Assembly: GCA_035545255.1 (NCBI GenBank)
Contig: DASZYR010000299.1
Location: forward strand, 1-8,995
DNA from: Dokdonella_A sp035545255
GTDB lineage: Bacteria > Pseudomonadota > Gammaproteobacteria > Xanthomonadales > Rhodanobacteraceae
Length of the DNA: 8,995 nucleotides
Reading direction: 5' to 3'
In this document: positions 1 through 6,338 of the stretch, piece after piece
Layout of the letters: each line of letters opens with the position of its first letter
Numbering within the stretch: the stretch's first letter is position 1
Notes under the pieces: model-generated
What the model saw: the letters and a program-made list of their open reading frames with translations, nothing else
Database searches by the model: none
Told to the model about the DNA's origin: nothing
Position numbers and translations under genes: made by a program

Positions 1-213
1 CGGGAGAAGTCGGCGCGCAGCGCCGGATGAGGGCGGTCGGAGTGATGACTTCACGCTTCAGCGTTCCGCGGCTGCTCGCGAAGCTTCCCTCACCCGCGCC
101 TTCGGCGCGACCTCTCCCGCAAGCGGGAGAGGTGAAAATGGCGTCGCAAGTGTGTGCTGTCACTTCTCCGCTTGCGGAGAAGTCGGCGCGCAGCGCCGGA
201 TGAGGGCGGTCGG
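1..213. repeat. Cluster of three GC-rich hairpin repeat units
   Basis: A 38-base stretch at 3-40 recurs exactly at 176-213. A related unit lies inverted between them at about 86-134. Each unit pairs a palindrome made from CTCTCCCGC-like arms with a second GC-rich hairpin. The arms are 111-120/123-132 (CCTCTCCCGC with GCGGGAGAGG), 162-171/174-183 (ACTTCTCCGC with GCGGAGAAGT) and 184-189/193-198 (CGGCGC with GCGCCG). The first unit is cut by the window edge. This looks like a dispersed intergenic palindromic repeat and may act as a transcription terminator for a gene left of the window. No gene is supported here. Confidence 0.8.
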
Positions 214-218
214 AACGA

Positions 219-266
219 TCCCCGCGCCAGAGTGATGCATGAGTTCCGGCATGTGCATCGCGGGGA
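219..266 (+). other. Candidate hairpin in the leader of the metalloprotease gene
   Basis: TCCCCGCG at 219-226 can pair with CGCGGGGA at 259-266, and nested inside them ATGCA at 235-239 can pair with TGCAT at 254-258. The result is a stem with an 8-base bulge on one side. It lies 42 bases before the start codon at 309. No convincing -35/-10 pair was seen in 214-308. Whether the structure is an RNA element or chance in GC-rich DNA is not known. Confidence 0.25.
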
Positions 267-308
267 CGATCGGGCACACTTCGATCTTTCGCTTGCGGGG
301 AGGCTCCG

Positions 309-2792
309 ATGAAATCCATGCGCTCGATCGTTCTTGCCGCCGCCGTGGCCGCCTCGTGCGCTTGCGCCGTAGCCGTCACTTCGGCGGCCATCGCAGCACC
401 GTCTGCCGGCAAGGTCGATGCGAAGTCGCCGACCGACATCGCGACCGCGACGCGCGGCACCGAGCACGTCGCAGGCTTCTTCGACGTCTACCGCGATTCC
501 GCCAAAGGCCGCGTGCTGCTCGGCGTGCACGCGCTCGATACGCCGTTCCTGCTCGTCACCTCGCTGCCCTGGGGCCTCGGTTCGAACGACGTCGGCCTCG
601 ATCGCGGCCAGAGCGGCGAATCGCATCTCGTCGAGTTCCGGCGCGCGGGCTCGCGTGTGCTGCTCGTCGAGGACAACACGAAATTCCGCGCCGTGTCGTC
701 GAATCCGGACGAAGCGCAGAGCGTCAGGGAAGCCTTCGCCGAATCCGTGCTCTGGGCCGGCGACGTCGTCGGCGAGCGCAAGGGCGCCGATGCCGAGGTC
801 GTCGTCGACGCCGGTTCGCTGCTGACGACCGATCTCCACGGCATCGCGCGCCGGCTCGCCGACGCGAAGCAGGGCAAGTACGAGATCGACGAGAAGCGCA
901 GCGCGCCGCTCGCCGGCGACGCGAAGGCGTTCCCCGACAACACCGAGCTCGAGGCGATGCTGACGTTCAAGGGACCCGGCGACCAGCCGTTCGTCAAGGA
1001 CGTCGCGATGGAGCCCGACAGCCTCACGATGCGCCAGCACCTGAGCTTCGTGCGCCTGCCGCCGCCGGGCTACGTGCCGCGCGCATACCATCCGGCGTCC
1101 GGCGCATTCAGCGTCGGCTGGTACGACTACGCGCAGCCGCTTGGATCGAGCATCGACCGGCGCGTGCAGCCGCGATTCCGGCTCGAGAAGACCGATCCCG
1201 CAGCGAAGATCAGCACGGTCAGGAAACCGATCGTGTTCTACGTCGACCGCGGCGCGCCCGAGCCGGTCCGCTCGGCGCTGCTCGAAGGCGCGAACTGGTG
1301 GAAGAGCGCGTTCGAGAAGGCCGGCTTCAAGGATGCGTACCGCGTCGAGCTCTTGCCCGAAGGCGCGGATCCGATGGACATCCGCTACAGCATCATCACC
1401 TGGGCGCATCGCTACACGCGCGGCTGGTCGTACGGCATGCCGATCGTCGATCCGCGGACCGGCGAGATCATCAAGGGCTCGGTGACGCTCGGCTCGCAGC
1501 GCGTCCGGCAGGACATCCTGATCGCCGAAGCGCTGCTCGCGCCGTACGACAAATCGAATTCCGCCGAGCTTGCGAACGAGGCGCGAGAGATGGCGCTCGC
1601 GCGCCTGCGCCAGCTCGCCGCGCACGAAGTCGGTCACGCGCTCGGCTTCGCGCACAACTTCGCGGCGAGCCGGCTCGGCAACGGCTCGGTCATGGATTAT
1701 CCGCATCCGTTGATCAAGCTCGACGCGAGCGGCGCGCTCAGTCTCGATCACGCGTACGGCGTCGGCGTCGGACCGTGGGACGATTTTCTCGTCGCGCACG
1801 GGTACGAGCAGTTTCCGGCCGGCGAGGAAGCCGCGTCGCTTGCGAAGCTTCGCGCCGACATTGCGAAGGCGGGCTTCCGCTACATGAGCGATCCCGATTC
1901 GCGCGCGCCGGGCGATGCCGAGCCCGACGGCATCCTCTGGGATTTCGGACCCGACACGCTGTCGTCGTTCGACGCGCTGATGGCCGCGCGCCGGAAGGCG
2001 CTCGATGCGTTCTCGATCGGCGTGCTGCCGCCGGATCGTCAGGTTGGCGAGATCGAAGCGCGGCTCGTGCCGGTTTATCTGTTGCATCGCTATCAGACCG
2101 AAGCCGTCGCGCGGCTCGTCGGCGGCGCGGACTATTCGTATTCCGAAGCGGGCGATCGCGCGGCTGGAACGAAAATCGTGCCCGCCGCGACGCAACGAGC
2201 GGCGCTCGATCGTCTCGTCGCGACGCTCGGCGCCGAAGACCTCGCGCTGCCCGCGAACGTGCTCGATCTCGTCACGCCGCCTGGCAACGATTACCAGCGC
2301 AATCGCGAGTACTTCGCGAACGGGACCGCGCCGCTGTTCGATGCATTCGGCGCGGTCGAAGCCGCTTCCGCGAACACCGCGCAGTATCTCTTCGCGCCGC
2401 AGCGGCTGAATCGCCTCGCGTGGCAGCATGCGCGCGACCGAAGCGAGCCCGGCGTCGGCGACGTGCTCGATGCGGTGTTCCGCGGCACCTGGCAGCGCGA
2501 CAGGATCGCCGACGGCGTGCCGGCCGGCATGGCCGTCCAGACGGCCGCGAACTGGGTCGTTCTCGACGCGCTGCTCGGCGCGCTCGAAGCGGGCCAGCTC
2601 CACGCACAGGTCGACGCGGACGTGCGCGCCTCGCTCGTCGAATGGCAGAAGTGGCTCGCGAAGAACGCGACCGCGGGCAGCATTGGCGCGAGCCGCGCCG
2701 AAGCGGCGTCGACGATCGCGAAGTACCTTACCGATCCGAAATCGGTGAAATTGCGCCCGCTGCCGACGATCCCGCCGGGCGCGCCGATCTGA
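309..2792 (+). CDS. Exported zinc-dependent metalloprotease, metzincin type (DUF5117/DUF4953 family)
   Basis: The product is an 827-residue putative secreted or periplasmic zinc endopeptidase. Residues 1-30 form a signal peptide: a basic start, a long Ala/Val-rich core, and a likely signal peptidase I site after AIA. The catalytic core shows the metzincin signature HExxHxxGxxH: H439, E440, H443, G446, H449. It is followed by a Met-turn, SVMDY, with M462. Length and layout match proteins with DUF5118 near the N-terminus, then DUF5117, then the zinc-binding DUF4953 (Met-zincin) domain. The start at 309 follows a GGGGAGG ribosome site about 6 bases upstream; an in-frame ATG at 318 is a weaker alternative. 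The gene stands alone, with repeats on both sides. All catalytic residues are present, so it is probably active. Its substrate cannot be read from the sequence. Confidence 0.93.
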   Translation: MKSMRSIVLAAAVAASCACAVAVTSAAIAAPSAGKVDAKSPTDIATATRGTEHVAGFFDVYRDSAKGRVLLGVHALDTPFLLVTSLPWGLGSNDVGLDRGQSGESHLVEFRRAGSRVLLVEDNTKFRAVSSNPDEAQSVREAFAESVLWAGDVVGERKGADAEVVVDAGSLLTTDLHGIARRLADAKQGKYEIDEKRSAPLAGDAKAFPDNTELEAMLTFKGPGDQPFVKDVAMEPDSLTMRQHLSFVRLPPPGYVPRAYHPASGAFSVGWYDYAQPLGSSIDRRVQPRFRLEKTDPAAKISTVRKPIVFYVDRGAPEPVRSALLEGANWWKSAFEKAGFKDAYRVELLPEGADPMDIRYSIITWAHRYTRGWSYGMPIVDPRTGEIIKGSVTLGSQRVRQDILIAEALLAPYDKSNSAELANEAREMALARLRQLAAHEVGHALGFAHNFAASRLGNGSVMDYPHPLIKLDASGALSLDHAYGVGVGPWDDFLVAHGYEQFPAGEEAASLAKLRADIAKAGFRYMSDPDSRAPGDAEPDGILWDFGPDTLSSFDALMAARRKALDAFSIGVLPPDRQVGEIEARLVPVYLLHRYQTEAVARLVGGADYSYSEAGDRAAGTKIVPAATQRAALDRLVATLGAEDLALPANVLDLVTPPGNDYQRNREYFANGTAPLFDAFGAVEAASANTAQYLFAPQRLNRLAWQHARDRSEPGVGDVLDAVFRGTWQRDRIADGVPAGMAVQTAANWVVLDALLGALEAGQLHAQVDADVRASLVEWQKWLAKNATAGSIGASRAEAASTIAKYLTDPKSVKLRPLPTIPPGAPI

Positions 2793-2818
2793 CGGCCGTT
2801 CGCATCGGTATCTTCTGC

Positions 2819-2993
2819 CGTCATTTCCCGCGGAAGTGGAAATCCATTTTCGTCATGCCCGGGCGCGTCGCTCACGGCGCTTGGCGACCGACATAGGGTG
2901 GTGGCCCACCGTGCTCAGGGAGGTGGGCTGAAGCCCACCTATGACATTTCGTCATCCATCCCGAAATGGATTCCCGCTTTCGCGGGAATGACG
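2819..2993. repeat. Inverted-repeat-bounded segment enclosing a REP copy (MITE-like)
   Basis: The left end (from 2819, CGTCATTTCCCGCGG...) aligns with the reverse complement of the right end (to 2993, CGTCATTCCCGCGAA...) over about 30 bases, with a few mismatches and one gap. The right end carries the perfect palindrome ATTCCCGCTTTCGCGGGAAT at 2970-2989, which fits the dRS3-type consensus ATTCCC-N8-GGGAAT known from Neisseria and seen in related forms in other proteobacteria. The enclosed stretch includes REP copy 1. No coding region is supported. The segment lies between convergent genes and may also terminate transcription. Confidence 0.55.
2893..2944. repeat. REP copy 1 (degenerate)
   Basis: The copy begins ATAGGGTGG and ends CCACCTATGA. 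The right arm is an intact hairpin, GGTGGGC-TGAA-GCCCACC. The left arm has lost bases (GGTGG-TGGCCCACC). It lies between the convergent metalloprotease and DUF4336 genes. Confidence 0.8.
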
Positions 2994-3041
2994 CCAGAGG
3001 ATGGGGCGTGCGCGTCACTCGCATAACGCGCATCGCTCCCG

Positions 3042-3758
3042 TCAGTCGCCTCCATTGCGCCGCTCGCCGAGCCACGAAAACGCCGATTCGATGAACGGTA
3101 CGGCATGATCGAGCACCGGCACGCCGTGGCACATGATCGCGGCGCGCGGTTGCCATGCGAGGATGCGCCGCACCGATTCGCGCGCCTGATCGCGATGGCC
3201 GCGGAACGTCAGCCGGAAATCGGCCGGCGTCTTTCCGTTCGGCGCGAGCACTCCGCCGAGACGCGCAATGAACCGGTGGAACGGCGAGAGCATCCGCCCG
3301 TCGAAATTCTCGATCAGATCACCGAAGATCACGGCATGCGAGCGCTTGTGGAAGAACACGATTTCTTCGAACAGGTAGCTGCCCGGGAAGAGGATCTGGT
3401 CGATTTCGTCGCGCCATGCAGGATCGGGCGCGTCGCCGAGATCGCCGTCGAACGCGAGATCGGGCCGCTTCGCGCGCAATCCCGGCGGCGCGAACATCCG
3501 CGCGCTCGCATATGCCTCGCGCCACGGCCGCATGAAAAGGTGGTGCAGCTTGTTCGGCGAGACGATCCAGCGCGGCGTGCCGAGCTTCGCGACGACCGCG
3601 CGAATCTCGTCGGTCAGCGGAATGGGCGAATGGACGAAGAGGCCGCCGTCGCCGAGGCGCGCGATCGTCATCCGCGTCGAAAACGGCATTGTGAACCAGC
3701 GCAGGATCGGCCCTTCGACGATCCAGAGCGCATCGGCGATCTCGAGCGGACTTTGCAT
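3042..3758 (-). CDS. DUF4336 domain protein (metallo-beta-lactamase-like fold)
   Basis: The product is a 238-residue soluble protein. It matches what I recall of the DUF4336 family: an N-terminal strand pair with WIVEGP (12-17), FVHSPIPL (41-48), SPNKLHHLF (67-75), APPGL..KRPDL (90-101), a DP.WRDEIDQ stretch (112-121), FFHKRS (135-140), GDLIENFD (146-153) and CHGVPV (210-215). The family resembles a metallo-beta-lactamase fold, but the usual HxHxDH metal motif is replaced by SPNKLHHLF, so hydrolase activity is doubtful. The start at 3758 is chosen because the frame stays open further upstream but has no ATG, GTG or TTG between the gdx stop and 3758. No clear Shine-Dalgarno site precedes it. 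It may be co-transcribed with gdx, 127 bases upstream. Its function is unknown. Confidence 0.82.
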   Translation of the reverse strand: MQSPLEIADALWIVEGPILRWFTMPFSTRMTIARLGDGGLFVHSPIPLTDEIRAVVAKLGTPRWIVSPNKLHHLFMRPWREAYASARMFAPPGLRAKRPDLAFDGDLGDAPDPAWRDEIDQILFPGSYLFEEIVFFHKRSHAVIFGDLIENFDGRMLSPFHRFIARLGGVLAPNGKTPADFRLTFRGHRDQARESVRRILAWQPRAAIMCHGVPVLDHAVPFIESAFSWLGERRNGGD

Positions 3759-3815
3759 CGCCGCGAAGCATAGCGGGCGGTGTCCGCATGTCTCCTGAAT
3801 CGCGGTGCGAACTTC

Positions 3816-3839
3816 CGGATGATCGTGCGGATGATCGTG
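3816..3839. repeat. Exact 12-base tandem duplication
   Basis: CGGATGATCGTG occurs twice back to back in the gap between gdx and the DUF4336 gene. Read on the minus strand in the DUF4336 frame it would encode HDHPHDHP, but no start codon lies upstream in that frame. Confidence 0.7.
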
Positions 3840-3885
3840 AAAAGCGCATTGCGCGCATTTCGCGATCGGGCGGCGCGACAGCCGG

Positions 3886-4206
3886 CTAGGTCGGCGTCGC
3901 GAGCTTGAGACCGACGATTCCGGCGAGGATGAGCCCGACGCTGACGAGCCGGAGCGCATGCGCCGGCTCGCCGAACAACACAATGCCGAGGATCACGGTG
4001 CCAACCGCGCCGATGCCGACCCACACCGCGTACGCAGTCCCGACCGGCAGCGATTTCATCGCGATGCCGAGCAGCGCGAGGCTCGCGATCATCGCGAGCG
4101 CCGTGCCGACGCTCGGCCAGAGCCGTGTGAAGCCTTCGGTGTACTTGAGGCCGATGGCCCAGCCGACTTCGAGCAGGCCGGCGATGATCAGAAGCAGCCA
4201 GGACAT
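3886..4206 (-). CDS. gdx: Guanidinium exporter, small multidrug resistance family (Gdx/SugE)
   Basis: The product is a 106-residue inner-membrane protein with four transmembrane helices, the normal SMR length. The family works as an antiparallel dimer that exchanges protons for guanidinium, exporting it from the cytoplasm. The residues known to line the Gdx binding site are all present: G10, the essential E13, S42, Y59 and W62. The Gdx-type stretch KSLPVGTAYAVWxGIGAVG spans 51-69. This favours Gdx over the EmrE-type branch. The start at 4206 gives the canonical MSW N-terminus and follows AAAGGA about 8 bases upstream; an in-frame ATG eight codons earlier is less likely. The only DNA between the gene and REP copy 2 is 37 bases, and no guanidine riboswitch is recognised there. 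Confidence 0.93.
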   Translation of the reverse strand: MSWLLLIIAGLLEVGWAIGLKYTEGFTRLWPSVGTALAMIASLALLGIAMKSLPVGTAYAVWVGIGAVGTVILGIVLFGEPAHALRLVSVGLILAGIVGLKLATPT

Positions 4207-4243
4207 GGCGATTTTCCTTTCGTCGAGCAACGCGGTTTCGTAC

Positions 4244-4302
4244 GGGGTGGGCTTCAGCCCACCGCAGGTCGCAAAATCGGTGGGCTGAAGCCCGCCCTAT
4301 GA
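4244..4302. repeat. REP copy 2, within a divergent intergenic region
   Basis: Two hairpin arms are present: GGTGGGC-TTCA-GCCCACC on the left and GGTGGGC-TGAA-GCCCGCC on the right, ending CCCTATGA. The left border reads CGGGG in place of ATAGGG. It is unusual in lying between the start codons of two diverging genes, only 37 bases from the gdx ATG. Confidence 0.88.
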
Positions 4303-4359
4303 AGTGCGCTAGCATGCGCGGGCGGAATCCCATCGTAAGTCCTGAATCGAGGAGGCGCC

Positions 4360-4548
4360 ATGCGAGACACGTATCGGCTCGTTTCCGGAATCGTCTTCGG
4401 CATCGTCTCGATCCTGCAGCTCATCCGCGCGATCAACGGATGGCCGGTGCAGATCGGGCCGTTCGCCGTGCCGCTGTGGTTCTCGTGGATCGCGTTCGTC
4501 GTCGCGGGTGCGTTGTGCGTGTGGGCATTCCGCACGCAGCGGCGATAA
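4360..4548 (+). CDS. Small two-helix membrane protein, function unknown
   Basis: The product has 62 residues. Hydrophobic segments at about 7-26 and 33-57 should span the inner membrane. The ends are basic (MRDTYR at the start, RTQRR at the end), which suggests a hairpin with both termini in the cytoplasm. The gene has a strong ribosome binding site, GAGGAGG, about 5 bases before ATG, which supports real translation despite the small size. I recognise no named family with certainty; similar short membrane proteins are common in proteobacteria. It diverges from gdx and converges on the merR gene. Confidence 0.72.
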   Translation: MRDTYRLVSGIVFGIVSILQLIRAINGWPVQIGPFAVPLWFSWIAFVVAGALCVWAFRTQRR

Positions 4549-4572
4549 GCGCGTCGCGCACGAAAAAGCGGA

Positions 4573-4632
4573 ATAGGGCGGGCTTTAGCCCACCGCCGTT
4601 TCGATGCGACGGTGGGCCAAGGCCCACCCTAT
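4573..4632. repeat. REP copy 3, complete, overlapping the merR stop codon
   Basis: The copy begins ATAGGGCGG and ends CACCCTAT, with arms GCGGGC-TTTA-GCCCACC and GGTGGGC-CAAG-GCCCACC. The right border, read on the minus strand, is ATAGGG and contributes the TAG stop of the MerR-family gene. It lies between convergent genes. Confidence 0.9.
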
Positions 4633-5057
4633 CGTGACGTTCCGATCGCCGCGCCTTTCGTGCGCACATTCATCGCCGCCGCCTTCAGATAACGCCGGAA
4701 CGTCGGGCATTCCATGTGGCTCGGCGCAGGGCAGACGGCGGCGTGGCGCAGGCCATTCCGCATCGCGACGAGCCTGCCGATCGTCCGGTCGAGCGCGTCG
4801 GCCTTCGTCGCGAGCATCCGCCGGTCGATGCGCGTTCGTCCGTCGGGCGCGAACGTCGTCGCGATCTCGTCGAGAGAGAAACCGGCCGCGCGGCCGAGCG
4901 CGATCAATGCAAGCCGTTCGAGCACGCGCGCATCGAACTGACGGCGCAGGCCGCGACGGCCGATCGAGGAGATCAGGCCGATTTCCTCGTAGTAACGAAG
5001 CGTCGAAGCCGGAACGCCGCTCCGCCGCGATACCTCGCCGATGTCGAGCTCGCGCAT
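4629..5057 (-). CDS. MerR-family transcriptional regulator
   Basis: The product is a 142-residue DNA-binding regulator. The winged helix-turn-helix is at residues 5-70: DIGEVSRRSGVPASTLRYYEEIGLI, then a GLRRQFDARVLERL wing and a GFSLDEIATTF segment. A dimerisation helix follows at about 75-105. The C-terminal sensor region has only two cysteines, C109 and C117, with H114 between them (CPAPSHMEC). This is not the four-cysteine iron-sulfur motif of SoxR. The effector is unknown; thiol redox or metal sensing is possible. It is divergent from the DUF2938 gene, and a SoxR-box-like dyad lies 8 bases before its start. GAGG, which overlaps one arm of that dyad, is its likely ribosome site. Its TAG stop lies in REP copy 3. 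Confidence 0.92.
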   Translation of the reverse strand: MRELDIGEVSRRSGVPASTLRYYEEIGLISSIGRRGLRRQFDARVLERLALIALGRAAGFSLDEIATTFAPDGRTRIDRRMLATKADALDRTIGRLVAMRNGLRHAAVCPAPSHMECPTFRRYLKAAAMNVRTKGAAIGTSR

Positions 5058-5061
5058 GGGC

Positions 5062-5092
5062 TTGACCTCAAGTCGACTTGAAGTGGCAGAGT
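5062..5092 (+). promoter_or_regulatory. MerR-type promoter with SoxR-box-like operator
   Basis: The -35 box is TTGACC (5062-5067). The dyad CCTCAAGTCGACTTGAAG (5066-5083) follows, and a weak -10 candidate, CAGAGT (5087-5092), lies after a 19-base spacer. Long 19-20 base spacers holding a dyad are the hallmark of promoters activated by MerR-family proteins. The dyad differs at only a few positions from the enterobacterial SoxR box, as I recall it. It should drive the DUF2938 gene under control of the divergent MerR protein. Confidence 0.7.
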
Positions 5093-5150
5093 GACGCTAC
5101 CGCCTTCCGGACGCAAGTCGAGCGGGGCGCATCTTTCGCAGGAACGTCTC

Positions 5151-5651
5151 ATGGACAACGCAACCGAATATCTCAAGTACGCGATCCTGATCGGCTTGGG
5201 CGCCACCGCCGCAACGGACCTGTGGGCCGCGGCGCGAAAGCGTTTCGGCGGCATCGCGGGCCCGGATTACGGCCTCGTCGGCCGCTGGCTCGCGCACATG
5301 ACGCGCGGAACGTTCCGCCACGACCGGATTGCCGCGGCGCCGATGATTCGCGGCGAACGCGCGATCGGCTGGATCGCGCATTACGCGATCGGCATCGCGT
5401 TCGCGTCGATCCTGCTGGCGATCTTCGGACTCGACTGGGCTCGCCATCCGACGATTTTCCCGGCCCTGGTCGTCGGTATCGGCAGCGTCGCCGCGCCGTT
5501 CCTGCTGATGCAGCCCGGCATGGGCGCCGGCATCGCCGCGAGCCGTACGCCGGATCCTTCGGCGGCGCGCACGCGGAGTCTTCTGACGCATACGATTTTC
5601 GGGCTTGGTCTCTACGTCGCGGCTTGGCTGACAAGCGTGCTGGCATCGTAG
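5151..5651 (+). CDS. DUF2938 family integral membrane protein
   Basis: The product is a 166-residue membrane protein with about four predicted helices (roughly 8-26, 70-95, 103-125, 143-163). Features I associate with DUF2938 are present: GATAATDLWA (17-26), YGLVGRWLAHM, GWIAHYAIGIAFA, PTIFPALVVGIGSVAAPF, LMQPGMGAGIAASRTP and a C-terminal FGLGLYVAAW. No biochemical role is known to me. ATG at 5151 follows AGGA with a 7-base gap; an in-frame GTG at 5091 would run through the promoter and is rejected. The divergent MerR regulator and the operator between them suggest that this gene is induced by the regulator's signal, perhaps redox or electrophile stress (inference). Confidence 0.86.
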   Translation: MDNATEYLKYAILIGLGATAATDLWAAARKRFGGIAGPDYGLVGRWLAHMTRGTFRHDRIAAAPMIRGERAIGWIAHYAIGIAFASILLAIFGLDWARHPTIFPALVVGIGSVAAPFLLMQPGMGAGIAASRTPDPSAARTRSLLTHTIFGLGLYVAAWLTSVLAS

Positions 5652-5666
5652 AAGGAAACCGAAGTG

Positions 5667-5725
5667 ATAGGGTGGGCTTCAGCCCACCGATCCATTGCGA
5701 TTCGGTGGGCCAAAGCCCACCCTAT
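5667..5725. repeat. REP copy 4, complete
   Basis: This is the best-preserved copy: ATAGGGT border, arm GGTGGGC-TTCA-GCCCACC, a 15-base linker, arm GGTGGGC-CAAA-GCCCACC, then CCTAT. It lies between two genes on the same strand, 15 bases after the DUF2938 stop, and may terminate that transcript. Confidence 0.92.
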
Positions 5726-5769
5726 GAGTCTAGAATCGGTTAAGCGCAACTGCTGGCCATTCCGACATG

Positions 5770-5795
5770 AGCACTCGCAAACGAAGTGCTACGAT
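5770..5795 (+). promoter_or_regulatory. Candidate operator and -10 box of the toxin-antitoxin pair
   Basis: The inverted repeat AGCACT (5770-5775) / AGTGCT (5785-5790) has a 9-base spacer. It touches a -10-like TACGAT at 5790-5795. No good -35 box is seen. Antitoxins usually repress their own promoter by binding such dyads. The -10 box ends 7 bases before the chosen ATG, so the message could be leaderless. Confidence 0.4.
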
Positions 5796-5802
5796 TCCGC
5801 GC

Positions 5803-6027
5803 ATGAATGCACGACTTATTGAAAAGGAAGCGCTCGAACTTCCGATCGACAAGCGCGCGAAGCTCGCGCAGCGTCTTCTCGAAAGCCTCGACGAGTTGTC
5901 CGAGGCGGAGGCCGAGAAGCTGTGGGCGCAGGAAGCGGCGCGTCGAGCGCGCGAGATCGACGAGGGCAAGGTGCAGCTCGTCAGCTCCGAAGAGTTCGAG
6001 CGTCGGATGCGCATACGGCGCAAGTGA
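5803..6027 (+). CDS. Antitoxin of the CHP02574 addiction-module family
   Basis: The product is a 74-residue, charged, mostly helical protein. It carries the family pattern of an N-terminal ALELPIDKRAKLAQRLLESLD stretch (residues 8-28) followed by an acidic helix with EAEKLWAQEAARRAREID (32-49) and the tail VQLVSSEEFERRMR. Proteins of this group neutralise a RelE/ParE-like toxin encoded directly downstream, as here. The stop overlaps the toxin's GTG start by three bases (GTGA). ATG at 5803 gives the usual family length; an in-frame ATG at 5767 lies before the candidate operator and is less likely. No Shine-Dalgarno site precedes either start. Confidence 0.85.
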   Translation: MNARLIEKEALELPIDKRAKLAQRLLESLDELSEAEAEKLWAQEAARRAREIDEGKVQLVSSEEFERRMRIRRK

Positions 6028-6338
6028 ACTATTCGCTTCATCCGGAGGCCGTCCTCGAACACGAGGAGCAGGCCAACTGGTACGACGCGCGCGTCCCGGG
6101 ATTGGGTGATCGCTACAACACGTCGCTCATGTCTGTAGTGTCGCGCATCTGCGAATCGCCGCGATCATTTCGCATGGGTCCCACACCGGGCATCCGCGCG
6201 GCGATGCTTCGCGATTTTCCTTTCAATGTGATGTTCCGAGAAACCAATGGCGAGATTCAAATTCTCGCGGTCGCGGCGCATCGGAAGCGTCCCGGCTACT
6301 GGCTGAGTCGCCTCCAGAAATCACCGGGAAGTCGATAG
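6024..6338 (+). CDS. RelE/ParE-family toxin
   Basis: The product is a 104-residue basic protein of the ParE/RelE superfamily. Family traits are the opening YSLHPEAVLEHEEQANWYDARVPGLGDR (an alpha hairpin after the first strand), the mid-region RICESPRSFR...GIRAAMLRDFPFNVMFRE (41-73), and the end strand IQILAVAAHRKRPGYWLSR (78-96). Relatives either poison gyrase (ParE) or cleave mRNA on the ribosome (RelE); sequence alone does not decide which. The GTG start at 6024 overlaps the antitoxin stop, which implies translational coupling. The final codons read into REP copy 5: the TAG stop at 6336-6338 belongs to the repeat border, so the natural C-terminus may have been altered. No frameshift or internal stop is seen. 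Confidence 0.87.
   Translation: MNYSLHPEAVLEHEEQANWYDARVPGLGDRYNTSLMSVVSRICESPRSFRMGPTPGIRAAMLRDFPFNVMFRETNGEIQILAVAAHRKRPGYWLSRLQKSPGSR

Noticed and set aside
90..2603. 837-codon open frame on the minus strand opposite the metalloprotease
   Set aside because: It is a GC-rich antisense shadow: the plus strand has a signal peptide, an HExxHxxGxxH motif and a Met-turn, while the minus translation is low-complexity Arg/Ala/Glu with no domain.
239..2896. 885-codon plus-strand frame overlapping the metalloprotease
   Set aside because: It is an arginine-rich out-of-frame translation without motifs, running into repeats at both ends.
3105..3773. 222-codon plus-strand frame opposite DUF4336
   Set aside because: It is an Arg/His-rich shadow, while the minus-strand DUF4336 protein is clearly recognisable.
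4207..4302. Guanidine-II (mini-ykkC) riboswitch before gdx
   Set aside because: Two ACGA tetramers exist near the gdx start, but they are not in paired hairpin loops; the visible hairpins are the REP arms.
4629..5057. Assigning the MerR protein as SoxR
   Set aside because: The operator resembles a SoxR box, but the protein has only two cysteines and lacks the iron-sulfur cluster motif.
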